Below are positions 1 through 7,725 of a stretch of DNA of 16,797 bases, piece after piece. Source of the DNA: Burkholderiales bacterium (GTDB lineage Bacteria; Pseudomonadota; Gammaproteobacteria; Burkholderiales; Burkholderiaceae); contig CANFNO010000014.1 in NCBI GenBank assembly GCA_947447845.1, positions 1 through 16,797 of the forward strand. Reading direction: 5' to 3'. The position numbers and the translations under genes are program-made. Position 1 is the stretch's first letter. Every line of letters starts with the position of its first letter. The notes beneath the pieces were generated by a model. The model was not told the origin of the DNA, did not search any database, and saw nothing but the letters and a program-made list of their open reading frames with translations.

Positions 1-1503
1 ATGGTCAAGATGAAGTACATCAACAACATGTCGGAAGCGGTGCACATTGTTACCCGCATCACACGCACCATCATCCTGCAGGATGACGAGGCTGCTGTCG
101 CGGTTGAGGCCAAGAAGCTTGCCAGTTACCGCGAAAAATACAACGAAGCCTGGGCAGCGCTGGAAAAGACTTCGGCTTCCGAAAAAGGCAAAGCCATCCG
201 CGCCAAAATCAAGGAGCTTGCTGGTGAGGCCCGTGCAGCCACAGACAAAGTTCTGGAGCTTGCCTACGCCAACAAAGACGCTGAAGCCATCAAATTGCTA
301 TTGACTTCAGCCGCACCGGCTGCACAAAAATGGCAGGACGCGTTGGATGAAAACTTGGCGTTACAAGAAGAAAATACCAAGAACGATGTAGCTGCTGCCG
401 AGGCTGCATACGACAGCGCACGCGCTCTGATGCTGTCACTCGCTGCAGCTGCCATCGTGATCGGTGTGGTGATTGCATGGTTCCTAACCGTCAGTGTGAC
501 CAAGCCGCTTGCCAAAGCTGTCGAGACTGCCAACCGTCTGTCCGAAGGGGATCTGACGGTACGCATTGACAACACCTCCAAAGACGAAACCGGGCAGGTG
601 TTGCAGGCCATGAAGAACATGATCGAGAAGCTCGCCCATGTGGTGACCGATGTGAACAGCGGCGCGCAGGCCTTGGCCAGCGCCAGTGAAGAGGTAAGTG
701 CCACATCGCAATCGTTGTCGCAAGCCAGCAGCGAACAGGCCGCCAGCGTGGAAGAGACCAGTGCCTCGGTGGAGCAAATGACCTCCAGCATTGCGCAGAA
801 CACCGAAAACGCCAAGGTCACGGATGGCATGGCAAGCAAGGCCGCCAAGGAAGCTGCCCAAGGCGGCGAGTCGGTCTCGGCCACCGTGGCTGCAATGAAG
901 CAGATCGCCAAGAAGATCGGCATCATCGATGACATCGCCTACCAGACTAACCTGCTGGCACTCAATGCAGCCATCGAAGCGGCACGCGCCGGTGAACATG
1001 GCCAAGGTTTTGCCGTGGTGGCCGCCGAAGTGCGTAATCTGGCCGAACGCAGCCAGGTTGCGGCCCAGGAAATCGGCGAGTTGGCCAGTTCCAGCGTGGA
1101 ACTCGCCGAGCGTGCAGGCAAGCTGCTCGACGAAATTGTTCCGAGCATCAAGAAAACTTCGGACCTGGTGCAGGAGATCACGGCGGCTTCCGAAGAGCAG
1201 TCATCGGGCGCCAGCCAGATCAATTCGGCAGTCAGTCAACTGAGCCAGACTACGCAACAAAATGCTTCCAGCTCGGAAGAGTTGGCCGCCACTGCCGAAG
1301 AGATGAGCAGCCAGGCCGAGCAGTTGCAGCACACCATGTCGTTCTTCAAACTGGAGAACTCGGGCGCAGCAAGCTTTGCGCGCAAACCTGCAGCCAGTAA
1401 GAAGGCGGGCATGGGCAAGCCCTCATCTAACTTCAAGGCTGCATCCACTTCAATGGCAAGCATGGATGGCGAAGTCGACGAGTCGAAGTTCAGTAAGTTC
1501 TGA
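1..1503 (+). CDS. Methyl-accepting chemotaxis protein, 5' end cut by window edge
   Basis: Transmembrane chemoreceptor that senses a signal in the periplasm and controls CheA/CheW. The visible 500 residues start inside what looks like a four-helix-bundle ligand domain (residues about 1-140, with the [12 protein letters not shown] stretch typical of that family). There is one membrane helix (about 143-165), a HAMP domain (about 166-218) and a long cytoplasmic coiled coil. The signalling tip lies near residues 305-350 and contains [20 protein letters not shown] and [16 protein letters not shown]. The first transmembrane helix is missing and an in-frame ATG merely coincides with base 1, so I treat the gene as truncated by the window rather than starting there. 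No NWETF-type CheR tether is seen; the C-terminus is ESKFSKF. cheW follows after 10 bp, so the two are probably co-transcribed. The ligand cannot be told. Confidence 0.93.
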   Translation: MVKMKYINNMSEAVHIVTRITRTIILQDDEAAVAVEAKKLASYREKYNEAWAALEKTSASEKGKAIRAKIKELAGEARAATDKVLELAYANKDAEAIKLLLTSAAPAAQKWQDALDENLALQEENTKNDVAAAEAAYDSARALMLSLAAAAIVIGVVIAWFLTVSVTKPLAKAVETANRLSEGDLTVRIDNTSKDETGQVLQAMKNMIEKLAHVVTDVNSGAQALASASEEVSATSQSLSQASSEQAASVEETSASVEQMTSSIAQNTENAKVTDGMASKAAKEAAQGGESVSATVAAMKQIAKKIGIIDDIAYQTNLLALNAAIEAARAGEHGQGFAVVAAEVRNLAERSQVAAQEIGELASSSVELAERAGKLLDEIVPSIKKTSDLVQEITAASEEQSSGASQINSAVSQLSQTTQQNASSSEELAATAEEMSSQAEQLQHTMSFFKLENSGAASFARKPAASKKAGMGKPSSNFKAASTSMASMDGEVDESKFSKF

Positions 1504-1513
1504 GGGGCCAGCC

Positions 1514-2101
1514 ATGAACGAACTCATTCCGGCGAGTAGAAGCAGGCAGGTTGCGTCAGGCCAGACGCAGGTGCTCAACGTCAAGCAGTACCTGACATTC
1601 TTGTTGGGCGGTGAGACCTTTGGCATCGGCATTCTGTGCATCAAGGAAATTATTGAATACGCGGGTCTGACCGAGGTGCCACTGATGCCACCTTCGATTC
1701 GCGGCGTTATCAATCTGCGTGGCGCAGTAGTGCCGGTACTGGACCTTGCTGTGCGCTTTGGCAAGGTACCTGGCGAGGTGACCAAGAAGACCTGCGTGGT
1801 GATTGTGGAAGTGCATACCGAGGACGCGCGCCACATCATGGGTGTGGTGGTGGATGCGGTAAACGCGGTGCAAAAGATAGCCGAGGCGGATATCGAACCA
1901 GCCCCCGGCTTTGGCGCCAAGATCCGCACCGATTTCATCGAGGGCATGGGCAAGGTCAACGGTAAGTTTGTCATCCTGCTCAATGTGAGCCAGGTGCTGT
2001 CGGTGCAAGAACTCGGGGCGCTAAATCAAGCCGCTGCGGAATCGGATGTGCAAGCCAAAGCAATACCCGCATCCATCAAGTCTTTGCAGTCATCCGGCTA
2101 A
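1514..2101 (+). CDS. cheW: Chemotaxis adaptor protein CheW
   Basis: CheW couples chemoreceptors to the kinase CheA at the signalling array. The 195-residue product is one CheW-like SH3-type domain from about residue 22 to 165, with the family stretches QYLTFLLGGETFGIGILCIK, PPSIRGVINLRGAVVPVLDL and the conserved GMGKVNGKFVILLNV near the end. The open frame continues upstream into the receptor gene to 1376. I chose the ATG at 1514 because GAGGGG (1502-1507) stands just before it and because the upstream extension overlaps the receptor and has no CheW character. The 10-bp gap after the receptor gene indicates an operon. It may serve mainly this receptor. The C-terminal 25 residues beyond the domain are unremarkable. 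Confidence 0.95.
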   Translation: MNELIPASRSRQVASGQTQVLNVKQYLTFLLGGETFGIGILCIKEIIEYAGLTEVPLMPPSIRGVINLRGAVVPVLDLAVRFGKVPGEVTKKTCVVIVEVHTEDARHIMGVVVDAVNAVQKIAEADIEPAPGFGAKIRTDFIEGMGKVNGKFVILLNVSQVLSVQELGALNQAAAESDVQAKAIPASIKSLQSSG

Positions 2102-2111
2102 GGCGGTTGCC

Positions 2112-2231
2112 ATGAACCAGAAGATCTCTCTGTGGCGCTCGCTAAAAACCCGGGTCACACAGATCACCCTGGTGACATGTGTCGTTACGCCAAGAATGCC
2201 TCACATGCAGTTGCCTGCGAGCTCTACATGA
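2112..2231 (+). pseudogene. 39-codon ORF, possible N-terminal remnant of a membrane sensor protein
   Basis: A short ORF begins 10 bp after cheW with MNQKISLWRSLKTRVTQITL. This resembles the cytoplasmic start and first membrane helix of HAMP, GGDEF or kinase type sensors (pattern SLWRSLKTR followed by hydrophobic residues), but the reading frame loses that character after about 25 residues and stops at 2231. Its TGA overlaps the ATG of the next gene as ATGA (2228-2231), so translation of the two could be coupled. Two readings are possible: the stump of an ancestral sensor gene that followed cheW and was replaced, or a short leader peptide for the HD-GYP-like gene. I favour the stump. The resemblance is from memory of family N-termini and was not tested by search. 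Confidence 0.4.
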
Positions 2232-3385
2232 AGCTACTCAGGCTGCCAGCCTCGAAGGTTCAGTTGGGCATACCACTTCCCTGGAATGTTCGGGATGCCA
2301 ATGAGCGACTTCTTCTTTCAAAAGGTCAAATAGTAGACAGCCAGTCGCAACTCGATCAATTGCTGGAGCGAGGCGCCTTTGTTGACTTGGAGGAGGCAAA
2401 GGCCGCTGAGAAGGTGCTGCCTTCGCAATCAAGTGCAAGTGGCATAAAGCGCCTTCCAACCATCTCTTCTATTTGGGACGATTTGCCCAATCAATTGCGC
2501 GTAGTTATCGAGGACCTCAAGACCGCCAACGATGCAGAAGGACGCATAGATGCCTTTGTTAAGCGTTTGACCGGCCTGGTAGACAAGGACATTGATGTCG
2601 CGCTTTATCACGCTGTTCGACAGGAAAACGCCGATCTGTATTTCTATGGATATAGCCATTCCATACATACCGCCGTCCTGGGGCTTCTTATGGCTCGCAG
2701 TTTGAACTGGTCTGACACCCGCATAAGAAGCCTGATGGGTGCGGCACTCACCATGAACATTCCCATACTTGTTTTACAGGGACAGATGGCCAAGCAAGAC
2801 GTGCCTGCGCGGGAGAGCCAGAAACTCCAAATTCGCCAACATCCTGATGCAGCATTTCAATGGCTAAAAACGAGAGGCGTAACGGACCCTGAATGGTTAA
2901 GCGCAGTGCTGTCGCACCATGAACACCCCGATGGAACCGGCTATCACCAAGGTCTGAAAGAAGTTCCAGAAATCGCCCTGGCCCTGCGCGTAACAGATGT
3001 ATTTATGGCAAAAATAAGTCCACGCATATTGAGAATGCCTCTATCCATTCGGGACGCGACAAAGCAGATGTACGGTGAGGACAAAGGCGGCCCTCTGTCG
3101 AACGCGATCATCAAGGAATTCGGTGTCTATCCGCCGGGCGAGGTCGTCAGGCTGGTCTCCGGCGAGACTGCGGTAGTCATGCGGCGTAGTGGCAACCCGA
3201 AATGCCCCAAAGTGGCCTGCCTGACCGATGCCAATGGACAACCGATAGCGCACACCGTGCACTACAACACCGCGATGCCGGAACACGCCATTGCAGGAAG
3301 CACCCCTGCACCCAAGAGTATTGCGCGCCTTCCTCCCGAGAGAATATTTGGATACATCGGCGTGCCTGTGGACGTAACTACTTGA
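2228..3385 (+). CDS. HD-GYP-like signalling protein with degenerate active site
   Basis: HD-GYP proteins normally hydrolyse cyclic di-GMP at a metal centre. This 385-residue protein has an N-terminal region (about 1-60, LLLSKGQIVDSQSQLDQLLERGAFVD) of the DUF3391-like kind found in front of such domains, then an HD-GYP-like domain from about 105 to 300. The first metal-ligand helix (H144), the later H205 and the HHExxDGtGY motif (230-239) remain. The central HD pair is replaced by Met176-Asn177, the following GK by Pro-Ile, and GYP reads GYH. Catalysis is therefore doubtful and a binding or scaffold role is more likely. The ATG at 2228 is preferred over 2132 because homologous proteins begin MKLLxLPxS. 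Codons such as ATA and AGA and a higher A/T content set it apart from cheW. Confidence 0.8.
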   Translation: MKLLRLPASKVQLGIPLPWNVRDANERLLLSKGQIVDSQSQLDQLLERGAFVDLEEAKAAEKVLPSQSSASGIKRLPTISSIWDDLPNQLRVVIEDLKTANDAEGRIDAFVKRLTGLVDKDIDVALYHAVRQENADLYFYGYSHSIHTAVLGLLMARSLNWSDTRIRSLMGAALTMNIPILVLQGQMAKQDVPARESQKLQIRQHPDAAFQWLKTRGVTDPEWLSAVLSHHEHPDGTGYHQGLKEVPEIALALRVTDVFMAKISPRILRMPLSIRDATKQMYGEDKGGPLSNAIIKEFGVYPPGEVVRLVSGETAVVMRRSGNPKCPKVACLTDANGQPIAHTVHYNTAMPEHAIAGSTPAPKSIARLPPERIFGYIGVPVDVTT

Positions 3386-3398
3386 CTGAGGTTGCTTG

Positions 3399-3433
3399 CA
3401 TCCAATCTGCCACCCACTGGATGGGAGTTTTTT
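3399..3433 (+). terminator. Candidate Rho-independent terminator after the HD-GYP-like gene
   Basis: Fourteen bases after the stop codon there is a perfect 6-bp inverted repeat, CATCCA (3399-3404) and TGGATG (3418-3423), with a 13-nt loop, followed by six T (3428-3433). The stem is short, so termination would be weak. A second perfect stem without a T run, GCGCCA (3438-3443) and TGGCGC (3449-3454), lies just beyond and could assist or act in the leader of the FIST gene. The 127-bp gap 3386-3512 holds nothing else I can support. Confidence 0.4.
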
Positions 3434-3512
3434 GCTTGCGCCAAATCCTGGCGCGATGTACAAGAGTGCTCGCCATTCAATTTAGACTTGAAAACACGGA
3501 AAAGCTGGCTCA

Positions 3513-4649
3513 ATGATCGTTGATCACCTATTTGTCGAAGCCGAAACAGAAGCCATCGTTTCCACACTTCAGCGATGGAAGCGAGAGTGGCCCTCCATGG
3601 CCGTATTGGCAATGCTCCCTGAGGCTGAGAAATCCTACGTCCCTCAGTTGCAGGCAGACTGCAGTTCGCTCAATGTGAACTTGCACGGGGCAATATTTCC
3701 TGCGTTGTTGGATGCGACCGGGTTTATAGAAAAGGGAGTGCTTCTGGTTTGTCTAGGCTACGCGCCCGGGGCCTTTTTGCTCGAAGATATCCTGCAAGAT
3801 GGCGCTGTGCGAATGAGGGCGGAAATTGAAATTCTGATGCGCAAAGTGCCGACCGTCGATGGAAGCCGTGGCACGCTATTCACCATTTTTGACGCCATGC
3901 TACCCAACATCGGTACCCTGCTTGACGACACACACGGCGGCCTTGCGAAGACGCCCAGGTACATCGGCATAAATGCTGGAAGTGAGACATTTCTGCCCAT
4001 GCCTTGCCTTTTTAACAATACCCGACTTATTCAGAACGGTGTGATGGGACTCTACTTTCCCAGAGCCATGAAGTGGGCAGTCCACCATGCTTACGAACAG
4101 TCAGAAAGTCAATTGCGCGCCACATCCACAACGGGCAACCGAATCACCACAATCGATGACAGACCCGCGTTTGTGGTCTACCAGGAAATCATTTGGGAGC
4201 ATTACGCGGTTCGATTAACCAGGGAAAACTTTTACGACTATGCCGTCCACTTTCCCTTCGGTCTGGTTACGGCGGTGGACATTCTTGTACGCATTCCGGT
4301 TGGTCTTGGAGAGGATGACGCCATTTTTTGCGTTGGAGAGATTGCACCGAACTCCATGCTGCGCGTGCTGAAGGCCCCCGCTCTGGACGATTGCACCTGT
4401 GCCCATGACATTGGTACAGCAATGTATTCGGGCAGCACGGAAACACCTGCCTTTTCGTTTCTTACTTTTTATTGCGCGGGTAGACGCATGCATTTTGGTG
4501 CGGACGCCGTCACCGAAATTACACAAATCCATGCCACTCTGTCTCACTCCCGTGTGTTCGGAGCGTTGTCGCTTGGAGAAATTGACACTTTGGAATACTT
4601 GGACCACCCACGCTTTCACAACGCTGCTGTCGTTTGCATTGCATCGTGA
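3513..4649 (+). CDS. FIST domain sensory protein
   Basis: A 378-residue soluble protein with FIST-N (roughly residues 25-215) and FIST-C (roughly 220-365) character. The recognisable end is the stretch CAGRRMHFGADAVTEI followed by VFGALSLGEI and then a terminal FHN motif, as in FIST-C domains. FIST domains are signal-input modules thought to bind small ligands. One subgroup, NosP, binds heme and senses nitric oxide, and is often encoded beside kinases or cyclic di-GMP genes. Here the neighbour is an HD-GYP-like gene, which fits that context but does not prove heme binding. The ATG at 3513 has GGAAAAG eight bases before it. Like its upstream neighbour it is richer in A/T than the rest of the window. 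It has no membrane segment and no output domain, so it should act through a partner. Confidence 0.78.
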   Translation: MIVDHLFVEAETEAIVSTLQRWKREWPSMAVLAMLPEAEKSYVPQLQADCSSLNVNLHGAIFPALLDATGFIEKGVLLVCLGYAPGAFLLEDILQDGAVRMRAEIEILMRKVPTVDGSRGTLFTIFDAMLPNIGTLLDDTHGGLAKTPRYIGINAGSETFLPMPCLFNNTRLIQNGVMGLYFPRAMKWAVHHAYEQSESQLRATSTTGNRITTIDDRPAFVVYQEIIWEHYAVRLTRENFYDYAVHFPFGLVTAVDILVRIPVGLGEDDAIFCVGEIAPNSMLRVLKAPALDDCTCAHDIGTAMYSGSTETPAFSFLTFYCAGRRMHFGADAVTEITQIHATLSHSRVFGALSLGEIDTLEYLDHPRFHNAAVVCIAS

Positions 4650-4710
4650 CAGCGTTAGGTTGGCATATCGCCGCAATTTAGCTTAGCCGTACGGTATTGG
4701 GCGGTCGAAC

Positions 4711-6399
4711 TCAGGCGGACGCCGGCGAGTCTCCCGTCAGTAACCCACTTTTCTTGAGCTTGGGAGAAGCAGTGCCCACGCGCAGACTCAGTGCGCCCGC
4801 TTTGCGCGGCCCCTCATCATGACCGGCACGCGCCTTCTTGATCGCGCATTGCCCGCGTAACGCTTCAACCCTTGCAGCCAATCCCTCGGGATCCTTGATC
4901 TTTTCTTTATAGCGCTCGATCACGGAAAAGGCAGACTCCACAAGCTTGCTGTTCAAGGTTTCCTGTCCACGCGAAAGCAACTCTTCGACCGCCCCTGTAG
5001 GGTCACCGCGCAAACTAAGTGACATGGCGTACTCCGCATATTTCAAAACCTTGGCACTGGACGCGCGCACGTGCTCTGCATAGGCCGGATAGGCATGGGC
5101 CGCTACACACAGCAACTCGGTCATGGCCCGACTCGAGCAAAAGCGCAAGGCCAGGTGGTCCACCACACCATAGACTTCATCCAACTGAATCGCGCGCTTG
5201 GCAAGATGCGACAGCAATGCCAGCAAATTGCTGGCTGATTCAAAGTCAAACCCGGGCGACCTGACCTCCTGGATCATTTCACGCACATCCACCAGAGCCT
5301 GCGCAATCTTGTGGTGCTGCAGCAATGCCAAGGTCGCAACCACTTTGGCCAGTCTCTGAATGCGCTCCACGCCCGGGTTCTTTTCCATCAGGCGCTCAAA
5401 ATCCGTGATGGTCCGTTGCAAGGATTTATGGTCGCCACGATCAAATTGCATAAAGGCCATGAGCACCAGCGCCTGACAGTCAAACAGCTTGGATTCAAGT
5501 CCCAGCAGACAGGTTCGTTTGAGCACCGTCTCGGCCAAGTCCGGGCGGCCCGCGTAAAACGACATCATGCCCATGCTTTGAAGTCGTCCAATCGAAGCCG
5601 GTGTCAGTTTGCTGGCCATCTGGTAGGTGGCAAGCGCTTCTTCGAATTTGCCCAACTCAAATTGCGCGCGGCCCATGACATCGTAAGCATCGGTGTAGGT
5701 GGGATCTTCTGCAATCAGGTTTTCCAGGGTACTCACCGCTGCCTGAGCGAAGCCGCCATCGAGCATCGAACGGGCCACACCCAGTTTGGCCCAAGGCAGG
5801 GTTTTGGCTTTGATAACTGCTTCGTACAGCACCTTGGCTTCGTTGGGCTGGTCGATGCGCAGCAGCAACTCGGCGCCTATGCGGGCTGCATACAGCCAGA
5901 AAGGGCCTTTGCTCACAAAGCGCTCCGTGCACAACCTGGCGGCATTGGCAAACTCGCCCCGTTCGATCGCACTGAATATCTCTTGCAAGGACACCTTGCG
6001 CACACGCGCTTGTTGCAAGCGCTCACCCAACTGCGATGGCTTATGGGGCTTTAGCAGATAGCCGTCCAGTGCCGACTCCGCAGCCTCAGCGACCTTGGAA
6101 TAGGTAGCCTCGCCAGTGACCATGACAAACACCGTGGAGAACGGCAGCAACTGATTGCGCCGCAAATCGTTCAACAAGTCCTGACCCGAGGCGTTTTCGT
6201 CAGCGAAGTGCAATTCACACAACACGAAATCGAAAGTCAAATGCTCCAGATGTCGGCGTGCATCGATGATGCGGCCGCACTGCATCACATTTTTAACGCC
6301 AAAGTCACGTAGTTGCGAGACCAAAAGCGCGCGCATAGAGGGATTGCCCTCAACCACCAAGGCCCGCGAACTGGAAAGGTCGTCTTCAATGATCGCCAT
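4711..6399 (-). CDS. Receiver-like domain with TPR repeats; phospho-acceptor Asp replaced by Glu
   Basis: The 562-residue protein has an N-terminal CheY-like receiver (about 10-135) and a helical TPR region (about 140-510). In the receiver the switch Thr95 (FVMVTGEA) and Lys117 (YLLKPHK) are kept. The usual acidic pair reads VVEGN, with a single Glu17, and the phospho-accepting Asp is Glu62 (VLCELHF). It is therefore unlikely to be phosphorylated and may be locked in one state. The TPR pattern is clearest at about 233-266 (YTDAYDVMGRAQFELGKFEEALATYQ). No DNA-binding or enzymatic domain is present, so a protein-docking role is likely. The GTG at 6414 is also possible as start; the ATG at 6399 is chosen because the GTG lies inside an inverted repeat and neither has a strong Shine-Dalgarno. 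It lies downstream of the small HTH gene on the same strand. Confidence 0.85.
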   Translation of the reverse strand: MAIIEDDLSSSRALVVEGNPSMRALLVSQLRDFGVKNVMQCGRIIDARRHLEHLTFDFVLCELHFADENASGQDLLNDLRRNQLLPFSTVFVMVTGEATYSKVAEAAESALDGYLLKPHKPSQLGERLQQARVRKVSLQEIFSAIERGEFANAARLCTERFVSKGPFWLYAARIGAELLLRIDQPNEAKVLYEAVIKAKTLPWAKLGVARSMLDGGFAQAAVSTLENLIAEDPTYTDAYDVMGRAQFELGKFEEALATYQMASKLTPASIGRLQSMGMMSFYAGRPDLAETVLKRTCLLGLESKLFDCQALVLMAFMQFDRGDHKSLQRTITDFERLMEKNPGVERIQRLAKVVATLALLQHHKIAQALVDVREMIQEVRSPGFDFESASNLLALLSHLAKRAIQLDEVYGVVDHLALRFCSSRAMTELLCVAAHAYPAYAEHVRASSAKVLKYAEYAMSLSLRGDPTGAVEELLSRGQETLNSKLVESAFSVIERYKEKIKDPEGLAARVEALRGQCAIKKARAGHDEGPRKAGALSLRVGTASPKLKKSGLLTGDSPASA

Positions 6400-6410
6400 G
6401 CCGAAATCTA

Positions 6411-6434
6411 CCACTTTGCCTGCGCAAAAAGTGG
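6411..6434 (-). repeat. Inverted repeat in the leader of the receiver-TPR gene
   Basis: Perfect 7-bp arms CCACTTT (6411-6417) and AAAGTGG (6428-6434) enclose a 10-base loop. On the minus-strand transcript the hairpin ends 11 nt before the ATG at 6399 and contains the alternative GTG at 6414. It lies in the 50-bp gap after the small HTH gene. It could act on translation or as a partial transcription stop between the two genes; there is no T run directly after it in the direction of transcription. Confidence 0.4.
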
Positions 6435-6449
6435 GCGAAGAAGGGAGGC

Positions 6450-6668
6450 TTAGTGCATGTCGTGCAGCGCCACCTCAGCCGGATCGAAGAACAGACAAGC
6501 CCTCTCGTAGCGCTGTACCTCGTCTTGGGTATAAACAATCTGACCATCCATCTTCTGGAAACGTGGCCCTGCGCCAACGGCACTGGCGAGACTGATAACT
6601 GCCTCAGACTTTCCCCAGCGACGCGCCAATTCGCGCTGCGTTATGAACATCTGCGCTTTTGTTTCCAT
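6450..6668 (-). CDS. Small helix-turn-helix DNA-binding protein
   Basis: A 72-residue protein of the excisionase/MerR-like winged-helix kind. The helix-turn-helix is about residues 10-30 (TQRELARRWGKSEAVISLAS), followed by a GPRFQKMDGQIVYTQDEVQRYE wing and helix, the layout of small DNA-binding proteins common in Betaproteobacteria. No phage or integrase gene is near, so I read it as a local regulator rather than an excisionase. A perfect AGGAGG (complement of 6674-6679) stands five bases before the ATG, the strongest Shine-Dalgarno in this window. It lies 66 bp downstream of aerR/ppaA and 50 bp upstream of the receiver-TPR gene, all on the minus strand, so the three may be one transcript. 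Its target is unknown. Confidence 0.75.
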   Translation of the reverse strand: METKAQMFITQRELARRWGKSEAVISLASAVGAGPRFQKMDGQIVYTQDEVQRYERACLFFDPAEVALHDMH

Positions 6669-6669
6669 G

Positions 6670-6679
6670 ATCCCCTCCT
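6670..6679 (-). promoter_or_regulatory. Strong Shine-Dalgarno of the small HTH gene
   Basis: On the minus strand AGGAGGGGAT ends directly before the C preceding the ATG; the AGGAGG core is five bases from the start codon. This fixes the start at 6668 and predicts high translation for so small a gene. Confidence 0.8.
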
Positions 6680-6734
6680 GATTGCCTGGTGCATGTACGG
6701 TATATCGACCGCATCTGGCAAAAGTGGAGGGACA

Positions 6735-7586
6735 TTAGGGGCCGGTTGCTGGAAGTTCGACTAAAAGGCTTCCCAGCCTGACCGCATCTGCGGCATCCAA
6801 TGAAATGCCGTCGGCACCCAATTCAGATCCTTTCAGATCGCGGCCCAAAAGCGCAGGGCCGCCAAGAATGACTGGCACATCTGCATTTCTGGACGCTTGC
6901 TTCAAATGTCCAATCAGATCGGGAAGTGATGACAATTGTTCGACCAGGCCCACGGACAGGCCCACCAGATCAAACCACTCGCTGCGAACGGCATCCAGCA
7001 AAGCGGACTGGTTGTCGGCAATCTCCACCACGACCTCCCAACCATCTTTGCGAAAGAACTCCGCCACGATGGACAGACCCAGCAGATGCTGTGATCCAGG
7101 TGCTGAGCCAATCATCATGCGCCGTACGCCGCCAGCGCACAGCGGGCCGCTCTGGTAGGAGTACCCGAGTTGGTGCGTGATCTGCTGCAAGCTGATCAGA
7201 CCCAGGCTCACTTGAGAAAAATCCGCCTCGTCTTCCTCCCACATCCAGCCCAGGTGGCGCGCAACGGGTGCGATGAGTTTCAGGAAGATGTCATCAATGG
7301 AATAGCCGTGCTGCACCCATTGCTCAATTCGTTGCGCAGCAATTTGCGGTAGTTCGTGGACACACATTCGGGCGAATGCCGCAATCTCCGACGCATCCGG
7401 ATCAAATTTTTTAACGGAATTTTGAACTATGGAAGAACCAAATGCTGGATGAGAATCCACCAATCTGGGGATAATTTGCAACTCAATAACTTCCATGAGC
7501 GAATTCTTGCAATGAATATTCATAGTCGCCTTCAGTCGGATCGACTCTGATGACTGACCGGAATTCAAATCACTGAAGATTGCCAT
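6735..7586 (-). CDS. aerR: AerR/PpaA-family cobalamin-binding photosynthesis regulator
   Basis: AerR/PpaA proteins bind cobalamin and modulate the repressor PpsR/CrtJ in purple bacteria. The 283-residue product has a variable N-terminal tail (1-60), a helical cap (about 65-145) with GWMWEEDEADFSQVSLGL, as in AerR-type B12-binding regulators, and a C-terminal B12-binding Rossmann fold (about 153-280). The classic DxHxxG cobalamin motif reads SQHLLG (165-170), so His167 and Gly170 remain and the Asp is Ser, as is usual in this subfamily. GLSVG (209-213) and ILGG (240-243) mark the later strands. The ATG at 7586 is chosen for the AGGGAG nine bases upstream; later in-frame ATGs at 7523 and 7496 are less supported. 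It is divergent from ppsR across 342 bp, a pairing that strongly supports the call. No DNA-binding domain is visible. Confidence 0.88.
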   Translation of the reverse strand: MAIFSDLNSGQSSESIRLKATMNIHCKNSLMEVIELQIIPRLVDSHPAFGSSIVQNSVKKFDPDASEIAAFARMCVHELPQIAAQRIEQWVQHGYSIDDIFLKLIAPVARHLGWMWEEDEADFSQVSLGLISLQQITHQLGYSYQSGPLCAGGVRRMMIGSAPGSQHLLGLSIVAEFFRKDGWEVVVEIADNQSALLDAVRSEWFDLVGLSVGLVEQLSSLPDLIGHLKQASRNADVPVILGGPALLGRDLKGSELGADGISLDAADAVRLGSLLVELPATGP

Positions 7587-7700
7587 TTCAACGCACTCCC
7601 TATGTTTGCAATATTCCGACTACCGCCACCACTACCAGCCACCGACAACGAGGTTCGAAAGTAAGGCAAATGGAGGGGATTCATGTCAGGTAAAACCCTG

Positions 7701-7706
7701 AGAATA
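7701..7706 (-). promoter_or_regulatory. Candidate -10 element for aerR
   Basis: On the minus strand this reads TATTCT, four of six matches to TATAAT. A start site about seven bases downstream, near 7694, would place the FNR-like box at about -39, close to the -41.5 position of class II FNR activation. This would leave a leader of about 108 nt before aerR. No good -35 is present, as expected for an activated promoter. Confidence 0.35.
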
Positions 7707-7725
7707 GTCCCGCTTTTTAATATTT

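Noticed and set aside
264..935. 223-codon minus-strand open frame inside the chemoreceptor gene
   Set aside because: It is antisense to the conserved signalling region, has a low-complexity Ala/Ser-rich product and no recognisable domain.
2132..2227. 32-residue N-terminal extension of the HD-GYP-like protein
   Set aside because: Sequence is not protein-like for the family, and the ATG at 2228 gives the expected N-terminus.
4687..4694. CCGTACGG palindrome between the convergent FIST and receiver-TPR genes
   Set aside because: Only eight bases, no loop and no T run, so no support as a terminator or operator.
5311..6054. 247-codon plus-strand open frame opposite the receiver-TPR gene
   Set aside because: It is the shadow of a clear TPR protein; the product is rich in His, Gln and Arg and has no family features.
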